A stretch of DNA of 64,000 bases. Source: Achromobacter arsenitoxydans SY8. GTDB lineage: Bacteria; Pseudomonadota; Gammaproteobacteria; Burkholderiales; Burkholderiaceae_B. The DNA is taken from contig NZ_AGUF01000087.1 of NCBI RefSeq assembly GCF_000236785.1, forward strand, positions 124,001 to 188,000, written 5' to 3'. Numbering within the stretch: position 1 is the first letter of the stretch; each line of letters opens with the position of its first letter. Positions 9,720 through 16,672 of this stretch are shown here, piece by piece. The notes under the pieces were generated by a model. It was not told where the DNA came from, made no database searches, and saw nothing but the letters and a program-made list of their open reading frames with translations. A program made the translations under genes and the position numbers.

Positions 9720-10276
9720 GCGCATTGCAACGCCTGGACCAGTTTGCGCTTGCGCCGGGACAGCGCGGCCGCTCGGCGCTGACGGTGCAACTGTGGTGGA
9801 TGGTGCAAGGGACGCTGTTCCGCTGGTCGCCCCAGGTGGCCTATGGCTTCCGGCGGTGGCTGCTGCGCTGCTTCGGCGCGCGCGTGGGTCGCAAGGTGCT
9901 GATCCGGCCCACCGCCACCGTGACCTATCCGTGGAAGGTGGAGATCGGCGACTACGCCTGGATCGGCGACGACGCGGTGGTCTACAGCCTTGGGCCCATC
10001 CATATCGGCGCCCACGCCGTGGTGTCCCAGCGCAGCTACCTGTGCGCGGCGGACCACGACGCCGGCCAGCCCGATTTCCCGCTGCGCGAGCGCGCGGTGC
10101 GCGTCGAGGAAGGCGCCTGGGTGGCGACCGACGTGTTCGTCGGCCCGGGCGTGACCATCGGGCGCGAGGCCGTGATCGGCGCGCGCAGTTCGGTGTTCCG
10201 CAACATGCCGTCCGCCATGGTGTGCCACGGCAATCCCTGCCGCCCCATCCGGCCCCGCACCGCCGCGCCAACATGA
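9716..10276 (+). CDS. wcaF: Colanic-acid-type acetyltransferase (WcaF-like, hexapeptide repeat)
   Basis: Protein of 186 residues of the left-handed beta-helix acyltransferase family. Hexapeptide repeats are visible from about residue 68 onward (ATVTYPWKVEIGDYAWIGDD, then IHIGAHAVVSQRSYLC), followed by VGPGVTIGREAVIGARSSV near residues 140-165. The CAADHD stretch contains the catalytic histidine region seen in WcaF/WcaB-type O-acetyltransferases that use acetyl-CoA. It overlaps its neighbours at both ends by ATGA junctions, so it is translationally coupled to the glycosyltransferases. It probably O-acetylates a sugar of the repeat unit. The WcaF label is by resemblance and position. Confidence 0.85.
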   Translation: MSALQRLDQFALAPGQRGRSALTVQLWWMVQGTLFRWSPQVAYGFRRWLLRCFGARVGRKVLIRPTATVTYPWKVEIGDYAWIGDDAVVYSLGPIHIGAHAVVSQRSYLCAADHDAGQPDFPLRERAVRVEEGAWVATDVFVGPGVTIGREAVIGARSSVFRNMPSAMVCHGNPCRPIRPRTAAPT

Positions 10277-11547
10277 AAATACTCATCTATGGCATCAACT
10301 ACGCGCCCGAACTGACAGGCACCGGCAAATACAGCGCCGAGCTGGCCGAATGGCTGGCGGCGCGCGGCCACGAGGTCAGCGTCGTCACGGCGCCGCCCTA
10401 CTATCCGCAATGGCGCGTCCATGACGGCTACCGCGCCGGCCGCTACGCCAGCGAAGAGCGCCGCGGCGTAACGGTCCGGCGCGCGCCGCTCTGGGTGCCG
10501 GACAAGCCCGGCGGGGCCAAGCGCCTGGTCCACCTGGCCAGCTTCGCCCTGTCCAGCCTGCCGTCGCTGCTGCGCGCGGCGATGCGCCGGCCAGACATCA
10601 TCCTGGTGGTGGAACCCGCGCTGTTCTGCGCGCCCGGCGCCTGGCTCGCAGCCCGGCTTTGCGGCGCCCGCGCCTGGCTGCACATCCAGGACTACGAAGT
10701 GGACGCCGCCTTCGAACTGGGCCTGCTCAAGGGCGCCCGCCTGCGCGCCATCGTCAAGCGCGCCGAGCGCTGGCTGATGCGGCGCTTCGACCGCGTGTCC
10801 ACCATTTCGAACCGGATGCTGGAACTGGCGCTGGCCAAAGGCGTCGATCCGGGCCGGGCCGTGCTGCTGCCGAACTGGATCGACATCAACGCGATCACGC
10901 CGCTGGCGGAAGGCGGGGATTACCGCGCCCAGCTCGGCATCCCCGACAACGCCATCGTCGCGCTCTACTCCGGCAACATGGGCGGCAAGCAGGGCCTGCA
11001 GACGCTGGCGGACGTGGCGCGCCGGCTGAACCGCGAGGACCGACTGTGGTTCCTGTTCTGCGGTCAGGGGCCCGAACGCGCGGCGCTCGAAGAAAAATGC
11101 AAAGGCCTCACCCGGGTCATCTTCCTGGACCTGCAGCCGGCTGAGCGCCTGGGCGCCCTGCTCAACACCGCGGATATCCATTTGTTGCCGCAGCGCGCCG
11201 GCGCGGCGGACCTGGTCATGCCGTCCAAGCTGACCGGCATGCTGGCCAGCGGACGGCCGGTGGTGTGCGGCGCGGCGCGCGGCACGGAACTGGCCAGCGT
11301 GGTGGCGCATTGCGGCCTGCTGACCCCGCCCGAAGACGCCGTGGCCATGGCGGAGGCCGTGCGCAAGCTGAGCTACAACTCGCAGATCCGCGAAACGCTG
11401 GGCGCGGCCGCGCGCCAATACGCGCTGGCCCACCTGCACATCGACGCGGTGCTGGGCGCCGCGGAGCGCGAATTCGCGGCGGTCGTCGCGGCCCGCAAGG
11501 GCAGGACCGCGCCGGCCGATCCGCGCGCCAGCGAAGGCGACGTCTGA
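10273..11547 (+). CDS. wcaI: Glycosyltransferase WcaI-like (GT4)
   Basis: Protein of 424 residues that begins MKILIYGINYAPELTGTGKY, the typical N-terminus of WcaI-type glycosyltransferases of colanic acid clusters, followed by HEVSVVTAPPYYPQWRV. The central part has HIQDYEVDAAFELGLLKG, and the C-terminal GT-B domain carries ALYSGNMGGKQGLQTL, FLFCGQGPERAAL and LPQRAGAADLVMPSKLTGM. The real start is ATG 10273, which overlaps the acetyltransferase stop by 4 bases; the open frame upstream of it is only a shadow. It is the last gene of the exopolysaccharide operon and is followed by strong inverted repeats. Donor and acceptor are not known. Confidence 0.92.
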   Translation: MKILIYGINYAPELTGTGKYSAELAEWLAARGHEVSVVTAPPYYPQWRVHDGYRAGRYASEERRGVTVRRAPLWVPDKPGGAKRLVHLASFALSSLPSLLRAAMRRPDIILVVEPALFCAPGAWLAARLCGARAWLHIQDYEVDAAFELGLLKGARLRAIVKRAERWLMRRFDRVSTISNRMLELALAKGVDPGRAVLLPNWIDINAITPLAEGGDYRAQLGIPDNAIVALYSGNMGGKQGLQTLADVARRLNREDRLWFLFCGQGPERAALEEKCKGLTRVIFLDLQPAERLGALLNTADIHLLPQRAGAADLVMPSKLTGMLASGRPVVCGAARGTELASVVAHCGLLTPPEDAVAMAEAVRKLSYNSQIRETLGAAARQYALAHLHIDAVLGAAEREFAAVVAARKGRTAPADPRASEGDV

Positions 11548-11550
11548 TCC

Positions 11551-11623
11551 GCGGCGGCCCCGCCGCCGCGTTTCCCAAATGAACCAGGGCCTGTGCGGGC
11601 GGTATCGCCACCCGCACAGGCCC
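11551..11623. terminator. Tandem hairpins between the exopolysaccharide operon and luxR-type genes
   Basis: Two perfect stems follow the wcaI-like stop. The first has 8-base arms at 11551-11558 and 11562-11569, followed by GTTTCCC. The second has 13-base arms GGGCCTGTGCGGG at 11587-11599 and its complement at 11611-11623. They sit between convergent genes, so a bidirectional terminator is likely. Neither is followed by a long T run. Confidence 0.65.
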
Positions 11624-11644
11624 TGCCTCGTTGCGCGCCAGCAG

Positions 11645-12307
11645 TCAGCTGGTTTCGCCCTTGCCCTGCGTCGGTCCGTTGCCGCCCCTGACCAGCCCCA
11701 TCTGCACCGCGATGTAGGCCGCTTCGGCCTGGTTGCGCGCGTTCAGCTTCCAGTAGAGCGTGCGCGCGTGGCTCTTCACGGTGGCCACGGATATGCCCAC
11801 CTGCTGCCCGATCTCTCGCATGGTCTTGCCCTGCACCAGCAACTGCAGGATTTCTTCCTGCCGCTGTGTAAGTTCGCGCAGCTCCTGCACGGTTGCATGC
11901 GCGACGCTGGGCGGCCTCCCGGCGGGTTGCGGATAGCATTCGCCCCCCGCCACCACCAGGCTGACTGCGGCCGCCAACGCGTCCGGACTGGAGGCCTTGG
12001 GCAGATAGCCCGCCACCCCCGCGCGGGCGCAGGCGGCCATCACGCTCTGGTCCACGGATGAATACAGCACCAGCACCAGCCTGGGCATGAAAAACGCCAT
12101 CGCCTGCGATAAGAGCCCGATATCCTGCTCGGCCGCGCCGCTACACCCGACCACCAGCAGTTCTACTGGACGGTTGATGGAGCTGGACATGTTGAGCAGG
12201 TGGGCTGGCGAGATGGCCAGGATATCGTCGGCGTTCCGCACACGTTCCAGCACATGCTGAATTGCGACACGAAGCAGAGCGTAGTCTTCGATCAGTACGG
12301 TTGTCAT
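11645..12307 (-). CDS. LuxR-family regulator with degenerate receiver domain (first copy)
   Basis: Response-regulator-like protein of 220 residues from ATG 12307; an in-frame ATG at 12331 would add 8 residues, but 12307 aligns with the start of the neighbouring paralogue. The N-terminal receiver-like domain begins MTTVLIEDYALLRVAI and keeps the conserved lysine in GYLPKAS. The position that normally holds the phosphorylated aspartate reads LLVVGCSG, so Asp is missing. The C-terminal LuxR-type helix-turn-helix contains TQRQEEILQLLVQGKTMREI and VATVKSHARTLYWKL. It probably controls transcription without normal aspartate phosphorylation. Placement at the end of the exopolysaccharide operon suggests, but does not prove, control of that operon. 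Confidence 0.85.
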   Translation of the reverse strand: MTTVLIEDYALLRVAIQHVLERVRNADDILAISPAHLLNMSSSINRPVELLVVGCSGAAEQDIGLLSQAMAFFMPRLVLVLYSSVDQSVMAACARAGVAGYLPKASSPDALAAAVSLVVAGGECYPQPAGRPPSVAHATVQELRELTQRQEEILQLLVQGKTMREIGQQVGISVATVKSHARTLYWKLNARNQAEAAYIAVQMGLVRGGNGPTQGKGETS

Positions 12308-12657
12308 CCCGGGAAGAACCTTGTGACGCATGGCCCACTAACGGTTCCCATGGCGCAGGCGCAACGCGACGCGAAGCACCGAATCACGCGCATCGCCAGG
12401 CCCAGGGAAGTCCTTCCGCAGCATCGGATTGCGGTGGCGATGTTAAGTGATTCGCCCTATCAATCCATGCTTGCGGACACAACCCATGCTATCAGCGGCT
12501 ACGTCCGCTGAATCTCGTTCAGGAGGATGATTGGTGGAGGAAAGCGGTCTGTCAGCCTGCGCTCGGACCTGCTTTCTATGCCTTAGCCGTATTGGCTATG
12601 CGCGGCCCCGGCAGCGTCGGAACAAGGCGTTCCAGGCTGCCGGGCAGCACAATCCCG
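12308..12657. other. Intergenic region between the two luxR-type genes
   Basis: No convincing gene. It holds the promoter region of the first regulator (minus strand). Close to 12658 there is a GC-rich inverted repeat with arms at 12607-12615 and 12636-12644 and an inner stem at 12619-12633, right after the stop of the second regulator. It could act as its terminator although no T run follows on the minus strand. Confidence 0.4.
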
Positions 12658-13407
12658 CTACCCGACCTTGCGTCCATAGAGCTGCCCGGCGTCCACTTCC
12701 CTGCCATTCGGCTCATGCCATTCCAAGGTCGCGCCGCGCTGCAGCGCCGCGTATACGGCCTCGCCCTTGTTCTTGACATGCAGACGCTGGTAGAGCGTGC
12801 ACGCGTGCGTCTTGGCCGTCGCCACGGAAATGTTCAGCATGCGGCTGACCGTCTTGATCGGATATCCCCTTGCCAACAGCACCAGCACTTCGTACTGGCG
12901 CGGCGTGATCTGGAGCAGTTGCGCGCCCGCGCTGACGGGCATGGCGCCCTTGGAGCCGGAATCTTCCGCGTCCCGTGCCGGCAGGGCGCACACCGTCGAA
13001 GCAGGCGCCTGGAGGGCCTGTTCGCTGGGGAAGCATTGTCCGCCGGCCATGACCAGACGAATCGCCGCTTCGAGGATTTCGACCGAAGCCGTCTTCATCA
13101 GGCAACCGTAGACGCTTGCGCCAGGCAGGCCCTGCACCGGCATGGGCAAAGGCATGACGTCCGTCAAGAGCAGAATCCGCTTGGGCGTCAGCACGCGTTG
13201 AATCTCGTGCAAGGCGCTCCAGGCCTCATCGGTGTCCACAGGCAATCCATAAATCAGGAGATCGGCGCCTGCATGGACGCCGTCGGCCTTGGACACGTCC
13301 GCAAGGCCCATCCCCTCGATTTCCCACACATCATCCAACTTGCTAAGAATCTGCCACAAACCCAACCGCAAGAGCGGATGGGCTTCAATCAGGACCATCT
13401 TGGCCAT
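12658..13407 (-). CDS. LuxR-family regulator with degenerate receiver domain (second copy)
   Basis: Paralogue of the neighbouring regulator, 249 residues. It starts MAKMVLIEAHPLLRLGLWQI after a strong GGGAGG ribosome site on the minus strand. In the receiver-like half the acidic pair is reduced (VLIEAH), and LLIYGLPVD replaces the usual aspartate segment; the lysine is kept in GCLMKTAS. The C-terminal LuxR helix-turn-helix has ITPRQYEVLVLLARGYPIKT and VATAKTHACTLYQRL. An insert of about 35 residues separates the two domains and a roughly 20-residue tail follows the DNA-binding part. The two copies are in the same orientation, 350 bases apart. Targets are unknown. Confidence 0.85.
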   Translation of the reverse strand: MAKMVLIEAHPLLRLGLWQILSKLDDVWEIEGMGLADVSKADGVHAGADLLIYGLPVDTDEAWSALHEIQRVLTPKRILLLTDVMPLPMPVQGLPGASVYGCLMKTASVEILEAAIRLVMAGGQCFPSEQALQAPASTVCALPARDAEDSGSKGAMPVSAGAQLLQITPRQYEVLVLLARGYPIKTVSRMLNISVATAKTHACTLYQRLHVKNKGEAVYAALQRGATLEWHEPNGREVDAGQLYGRKVG

Positions 13408-13969
13408 GGTGTCCTCCCGGTTTTTCGACGGGCCTAGAAGGGATCTTCGCTGTGCTGAAGACTATTTTTTATCCAGCCCCGCGGGAGTGGACCGCATATC
13501 CCGGAATATCTAATGAAGCTGAACCGGGACGTTTGGGCTGGGCGACTTTGGTAGCCAACATAACGGATGGCATGGACCCATCTTATGGTTCGGATTTGTC
13601 AAAATCAAGACGTTTCAGGGCGATATAATCCGATAAAATCAGAAATCATTCGTTAGCCTTAATCACGATCGTAAATATGGATGAGACTACCCTCTCGTCC
13701 TTTTTACCGCTAGGGTTTTCACCAGCGGCAAGGGGCGCCCCAGCCAGTTCCCCCTATGACAGGCCCCGCGCAAGGCTCCCCGGACAGGGGCGCGGACCCA
13801 TGTTACAGACGAAAAAAAGCCGCGTTCGGACATCCGCCGAACGCGGCACGAAACAGCCGGATTTCATGAGAAAGCTGTCTACTTGTATCTGCGGACACAT
13901 TAAGCCCGTGAACAGTCCCTGTATTCGAAATAGAGGTAACATTTTTTATTTTTACGCCGGCGAGCGAAT
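13408..13969. other. AT-richer intergenic region without a supported gene
   Basis: This 560-base stretch is clearly richer in A and T than its surroundings. A TATAAT hexamer occurs at 13624-13629 on the plus strand but no good -35 is spaced with it. The region carries the promoter of the second luxR-type gene near 13410-13500 and the terminator of the gene at 13970-15574. The open frames in it run through the terminator hairpin and look random. Confidence 0.5.
13812..13847 (-). terminator. Rho-independent terminator for the minus-strand gene at 13970
   Basis: Perfect 11-base stem GCCGCGTTCGG (13819-13829) with its complement at 13837-13847 and a 7-base loop. On the minus strand the stem is followed by seven T residues (A run at 13812-13818). 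It lies about 120 bases past the stop of the upstream gene. Confidence 0.85.
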
Positions 13970-15574
13970 TTACTCCATATAGGCGAAGTCGAAAACCGTA
14001 TGCCCCCCCTGATGATGCCAATGGTGCATTGAAGCATGGCGTTTTCTCAGGAAGTTTGCATAGTGGATTTCGCCGTCGGTTTCGACGTAGGTGGAAGGCG
14101 TGAGCTCATCAATCCGGTTCAGCGACACGCCCTTGCCGTAGTGACAGAAGCCCTGGTACTGCGCGCAGCGGATCACGTCTCCGCCAGGCGACACAACGAT
14201 TCCCGCGTTGCGGGCCCGCATCGGGTTGCGCACGATCGGGTTGCAGGCATGCGGCGTCCAGGATGTCGAGCGCGGCGAATCCGAGAAAAACGCGAACAGC
14301 TCGTCGCAATGACTCTGGCCGTCGGTTCGGTCGATATTAGTTAATAGCCACCAGTATTCCCCGTGTTTGAAAATAATGGTGTCGACCGCAGATATATTCG
14401 TCATCAGATTAACATCGAGCTCCCATTTCAGCGGAAATTCAGTGCATTTCCACAGCTCGATACTGCGATTTCCGCATGTTTCAGGCACCATGTAAGTCAC
14501 ACCTTCGTGCTCGAATATATACGGAAAAGAAAGGTGGTACGGCAGGTTCAGCGCGGTGCCCAGCAGCCGGAAAGCCCCGTCAGAGTAAGTCGCGACCGAG
14601 ATCGTGCCCTTGCGCGAAGTAAAATCGTAATCCTCGAAAAATATATACGGTTTCTTGTCGTGGGTATAAACAAACGGATCGGCGAAAAATCTGCCCTTCG
14701 GCGGTTGCAATACCATCGCCTCGGAAACCACCGCCTGCTGCCGTGCGGACGGAAACATACCAATCCGCCAGCGCACATTGCGTTTCATGACGCGCCGCAC
14801 AACCAGATCCGACATTAACCAGGCCTGACGCGAAATATATGCAACGCTATCCCACTCCGCCGGATCGGCGCGGCGCGGACCGCTCATGATCTGCATGGCG
14901 GGCGGCGCAACGCCTTGTTGCGCGCGGGCCAGCGCCTGCAAGGCGTCATACACCATGAAATTTCCCAAACTGAAAGCGCGCGCCTGATTCTTCAGCCAGA
15001 ACACTTCGGTGTTGAAACTGCGCTGGTCCAGCAGCTCATCCTCATCCTCATTCGCGCCGACGCGCCAGAGTTTTACGGTGGTGTGATCCTCGCGCTGGAA
15101 GACCTCCCAGAAGCCCGCATAACGGCTGGTGGCCACCGCAATATCCGAATAGCTCAACTGCCATACGCCAAGGTTCGCCCACGTGGCCATCTGCGGGCGC
15201 GTGGCCAGCGACGCGCCAAGCGTGATCACGAGATCCAGGCCCAGGGCCTCCACCTCGCGCTGCTCCTGCGCGTCCAGGGTTCCCGGCGTAAGCGGCACCA
15301 CGGCCGCGCCGTCCGGCGGCAGGGTCTGGCGCATGTCGCCGCACGCCAGCATCACGCGCTGCTTCTGCGGCAACAGCTTGGATTCCAGGCGGGACAGCGT
15401 GCCGAACAACGCCTTCACGCCGAACCGGGGCGCCTTCCCCAGTCCCTCTCCGGCCATCACCAGCAACGCCGCAAGCTCGAAATCCTGGCTATGGACGAGC
15501 CACTCAACCATCTCATGCATCCAGCCGGGTTGCTCATACCCGTCAACCAGCAGTCCTACCTTGTAGGTCTTCAT
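13970..15574 (-). CDS. Two-domain protein: formyltransferase-like N-terminus plus GINT1/GH43-like beta-propeller
   Basis: Protein of 534 residues starting MKTYKVGLLVDGYEQPGWMH after AGGAG on the minus strand; a longer in-frame start at 15658 lacks such a site. The first 190 residues look like a formyl- or sugar-modifying Rossmann domain (LGLDLVITLGASL, then NLGVWQLSYSD). From about residue 290 onward a propeller-like repeat is visible: GRFFADPFVYTHDKKPYIFF, ISVATYSDG, LPYHLSFPYIFEHEGVTYMV, PETCGNRSIELWKC. This pattern resembles the N-terminal domain of glucosamine inositolphosphorylceramide transferase 1 and family-43 hydrolase-like propellers. No signal peptide is seen. Function unknown; a role in making a modified surface glycan is plausible. 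Local base composition is lower in GC than the neighbours, which hints at transfer. Confidence 0.7.
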   Translation of the reverse strand: MKTYKVGLLVDGYEQPGWMHEMVEWLVHSQDFELAALLVMAGEGLGKAPRFGVKALFGTLSRLESKLLPQKQRVMLACGDMRQTLPPDGAAVVPLTPGTLDAQEQREVEALGLDLVITLGASLATRPQMATWANLGVWQLSYSDIAVATSRYAGFWEVFQREDHTTVKLWRVGANEDEDELLDQRSFNTEVFWLKNQARAFSLGNFMVYDALQALARAQQGVAPPAMQIMSGPRRADPAEWDSVAYISRQAWLMSDLVVRRVMKRNVRWRIGMFPSARQQAVVSEAMVLQPPKGRFFADPFVYTHDKKPYIFFEDYDFTSRKGTISVATYSDGAFRLLGTALNLPYHLSFPYIFEHEGVTYMVPETCGNRSIELWKCTEFPLKWELDVNLMTNISAVDTIIFKHGEYWWLLTNIDRTDGQSHCDELFAFFSDSPRSTSWTPHACNPIVRNPMRARNAGIVVSPGGDVIRCAQYQGFCHYGKGVSLNRIDELTPSTYVETDGEIHYANFLRKRHASMHHWHHQGGHTVFDFAYME

Positions 15575-15950
15575 TTCTCGTGCTCCTGTCTCAGGGCAAT
15601 TGGCCTGCCGCACCGTGACGGCGAAGGCCTCGCCAGGCACACATCCGGGGCAATGCATTCACGTCCTCGCGCTGATACTGCGTGGTTTTCTGGCCGCGTT
15701 CCAGAGCACATTCATCCTAGGGCCGGTGTCCGAGGACGAACGGCCAAGCCTCCACCCTCTGCGCACGGAACCCGCTCATCCATCCGCCCGGTCCGGCGTC
15801 ATCCGTCTGGCCGAGCGGCGCTGCACCGCGAGAGCTCGAGCGCATCCTCGACTCGCGATTAGGGGTAAACCCTATTGGGGATAGCCGAGGCTCGCTTCTC
15901 CTCCATCCCTAACGCATAATGTTTTAAAACAAACGTTTGAATTCAACCTT
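15575..15950. other. Divergent intergenic region upstream of the fad operon
   Basis: About 375 bases between the divergent genes at 13970-15574 and 15951. No gene is supported; the small open frames here have unlikely composition. It contains a TAGGG-N5-CCCTA inverted repeat at 15860-15874 and, close to the TetR gene, the palindrome described separately at 15930-15939. Confidence 0.5.
15930..15939. promoter_or_regulatory. Candidate PsrA/TetR operator before the fad operon
   Basis: Perfect palindrome CAAACGTTTG, with TTTTAAAA immediately upstream at 15922-15929. It lies 11 bases ahead of the ATG of the TetR-type regulator. PsrA-type regulators bind related CAAAC/GTTTG half sites, as I recall usually with a spacer of 2-4 bases, so here the half sites are unusually close. 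It probably mediates autoregulation and control of the beta-oxidation genes. Confidence 0.55.
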
Positions 15951-16622
15951 ATGCAAGAAATCAAATCCACGTCCACCAGGGAAACCATCCTGGACACCGC
16001 GGAAGCCCTGTTCGCACAGCAAGGCCACGAAGCCACCTCCATGCGCCAGATCACCGGCGCGGCGGGCGTGAACCTTGCGTCGGTGAACTACCACTTCGGC
16101 TCCAAAGAGTCACTCGTGCAGGCGGTGCTAAAACGCCGCCTGGAAGTGCTGAATCGCGAGCGCCTGCGGCTTTTGGACGAACTCGAGGCGCAATCCGCGG
16201 GCAAGCCCCTGAAACCGTCGCAGATCGTGGACGCCTTCTTCGGCACCCTGCTGCGCCTGGCCGCCGATCCCGCGCAGGCCGGCAGCACGTTTCTGCCGCT
16301 GCTGGAACGCACCATGACCGACCCCTCCGACTTCATCCGCGCGCTGTTCGCGGAGGAATACGCGGACGTGCTCAACCGCTATCGGAACGCGCTGTTCGCC
16401 GCGCTGCCCGATGTGCCCCGCGCAGAGATCATCTGGCGCTTCCAGTTCATGCTGGGCGCAACCTCGTACGCCATCATGGGCACCGACCTGCTCAGGTCCG
16501 TCACGGGGCTGACCGCCGACGAAACCGAACATCCGAACGATCCCGGCCTGCTGCTGCCGCGCCTGATGAGCTTCCTGCTCGGCGGCCTGCGATCTCCCCT
16601 GCCACATCTGCCCGCCACCTGA
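15951..16622 (+). CDS. TetR-family regulator, PsrA-like
   Basis: Regulator of 223 residues. The N-terminal helix-turn-helix contains TILDTAEALFAQQGHEATSM and VNLASVNYHFGSKESL, the Y-H-F-G-S-K signature of TetR proteins with strong likeness to PsrA, which senses long-chain acyl groups and controls beta-oxidation in pseudomonads. The C-terminal ligand-binding part has RTMTDPSDFIRALFAEEYAD and IIWRFQFMLGATSYAI, again PsrA-like. It is the first gene of a run that continues with fadE, so it is expected to repress the operon until acyl-CoA or fatty acid is present. A palindrome sits directly upstream. The ligand is inferred from the family. Confidence 0.85.
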   Translation: MQEIKSTSTRETILDTAEALFAQQGHEATSMRQITGAAGVNLASVNYHFGSKESLVQAVLKRRLEVLNRERLRLLDELEAQSAGKPLKPSQIVDAFFGTLLRLAADPAQAGSTFLPLLERTMTDPSDFIRALFAEEYADVLNRYRNALFAALPDVPRAEIIWRFQFMLGATSYAIMGTDLLRSVTGLTADETEHPNDPGLLLPRLMSFLLGGLRSPLPHLPAT

Positions 16623-16672
16623 CCGCCCCGCGGCGCCGGCAACCAGAACAGAACATTCACGGAGACAAAGAA

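Noticed and set aside
12607-12644. GC-rich inverted repeat after the second luxR-type gene considered as terminator
   Set aside because: No T run on the relevant strand; kept only as a possibility in the intergenic entry.
13624-13629. TATAAT hexamer as a promoter
   Set aside because: No -35 element at the right distance and no supported gene downstream on that strand.
13677-13982. Open frame of 101 codons in the intergenic region
   Set aside because: It runs through a terminator hairpin and reaches the end of the opposite gene; no ribosome site and no recognisable pattern.
15600-15884. Open frame of 94 codons upstream of the TetR gene
   Set aside because: Lies in the divergent promoter region, has unlikely composition and no ribosome site.
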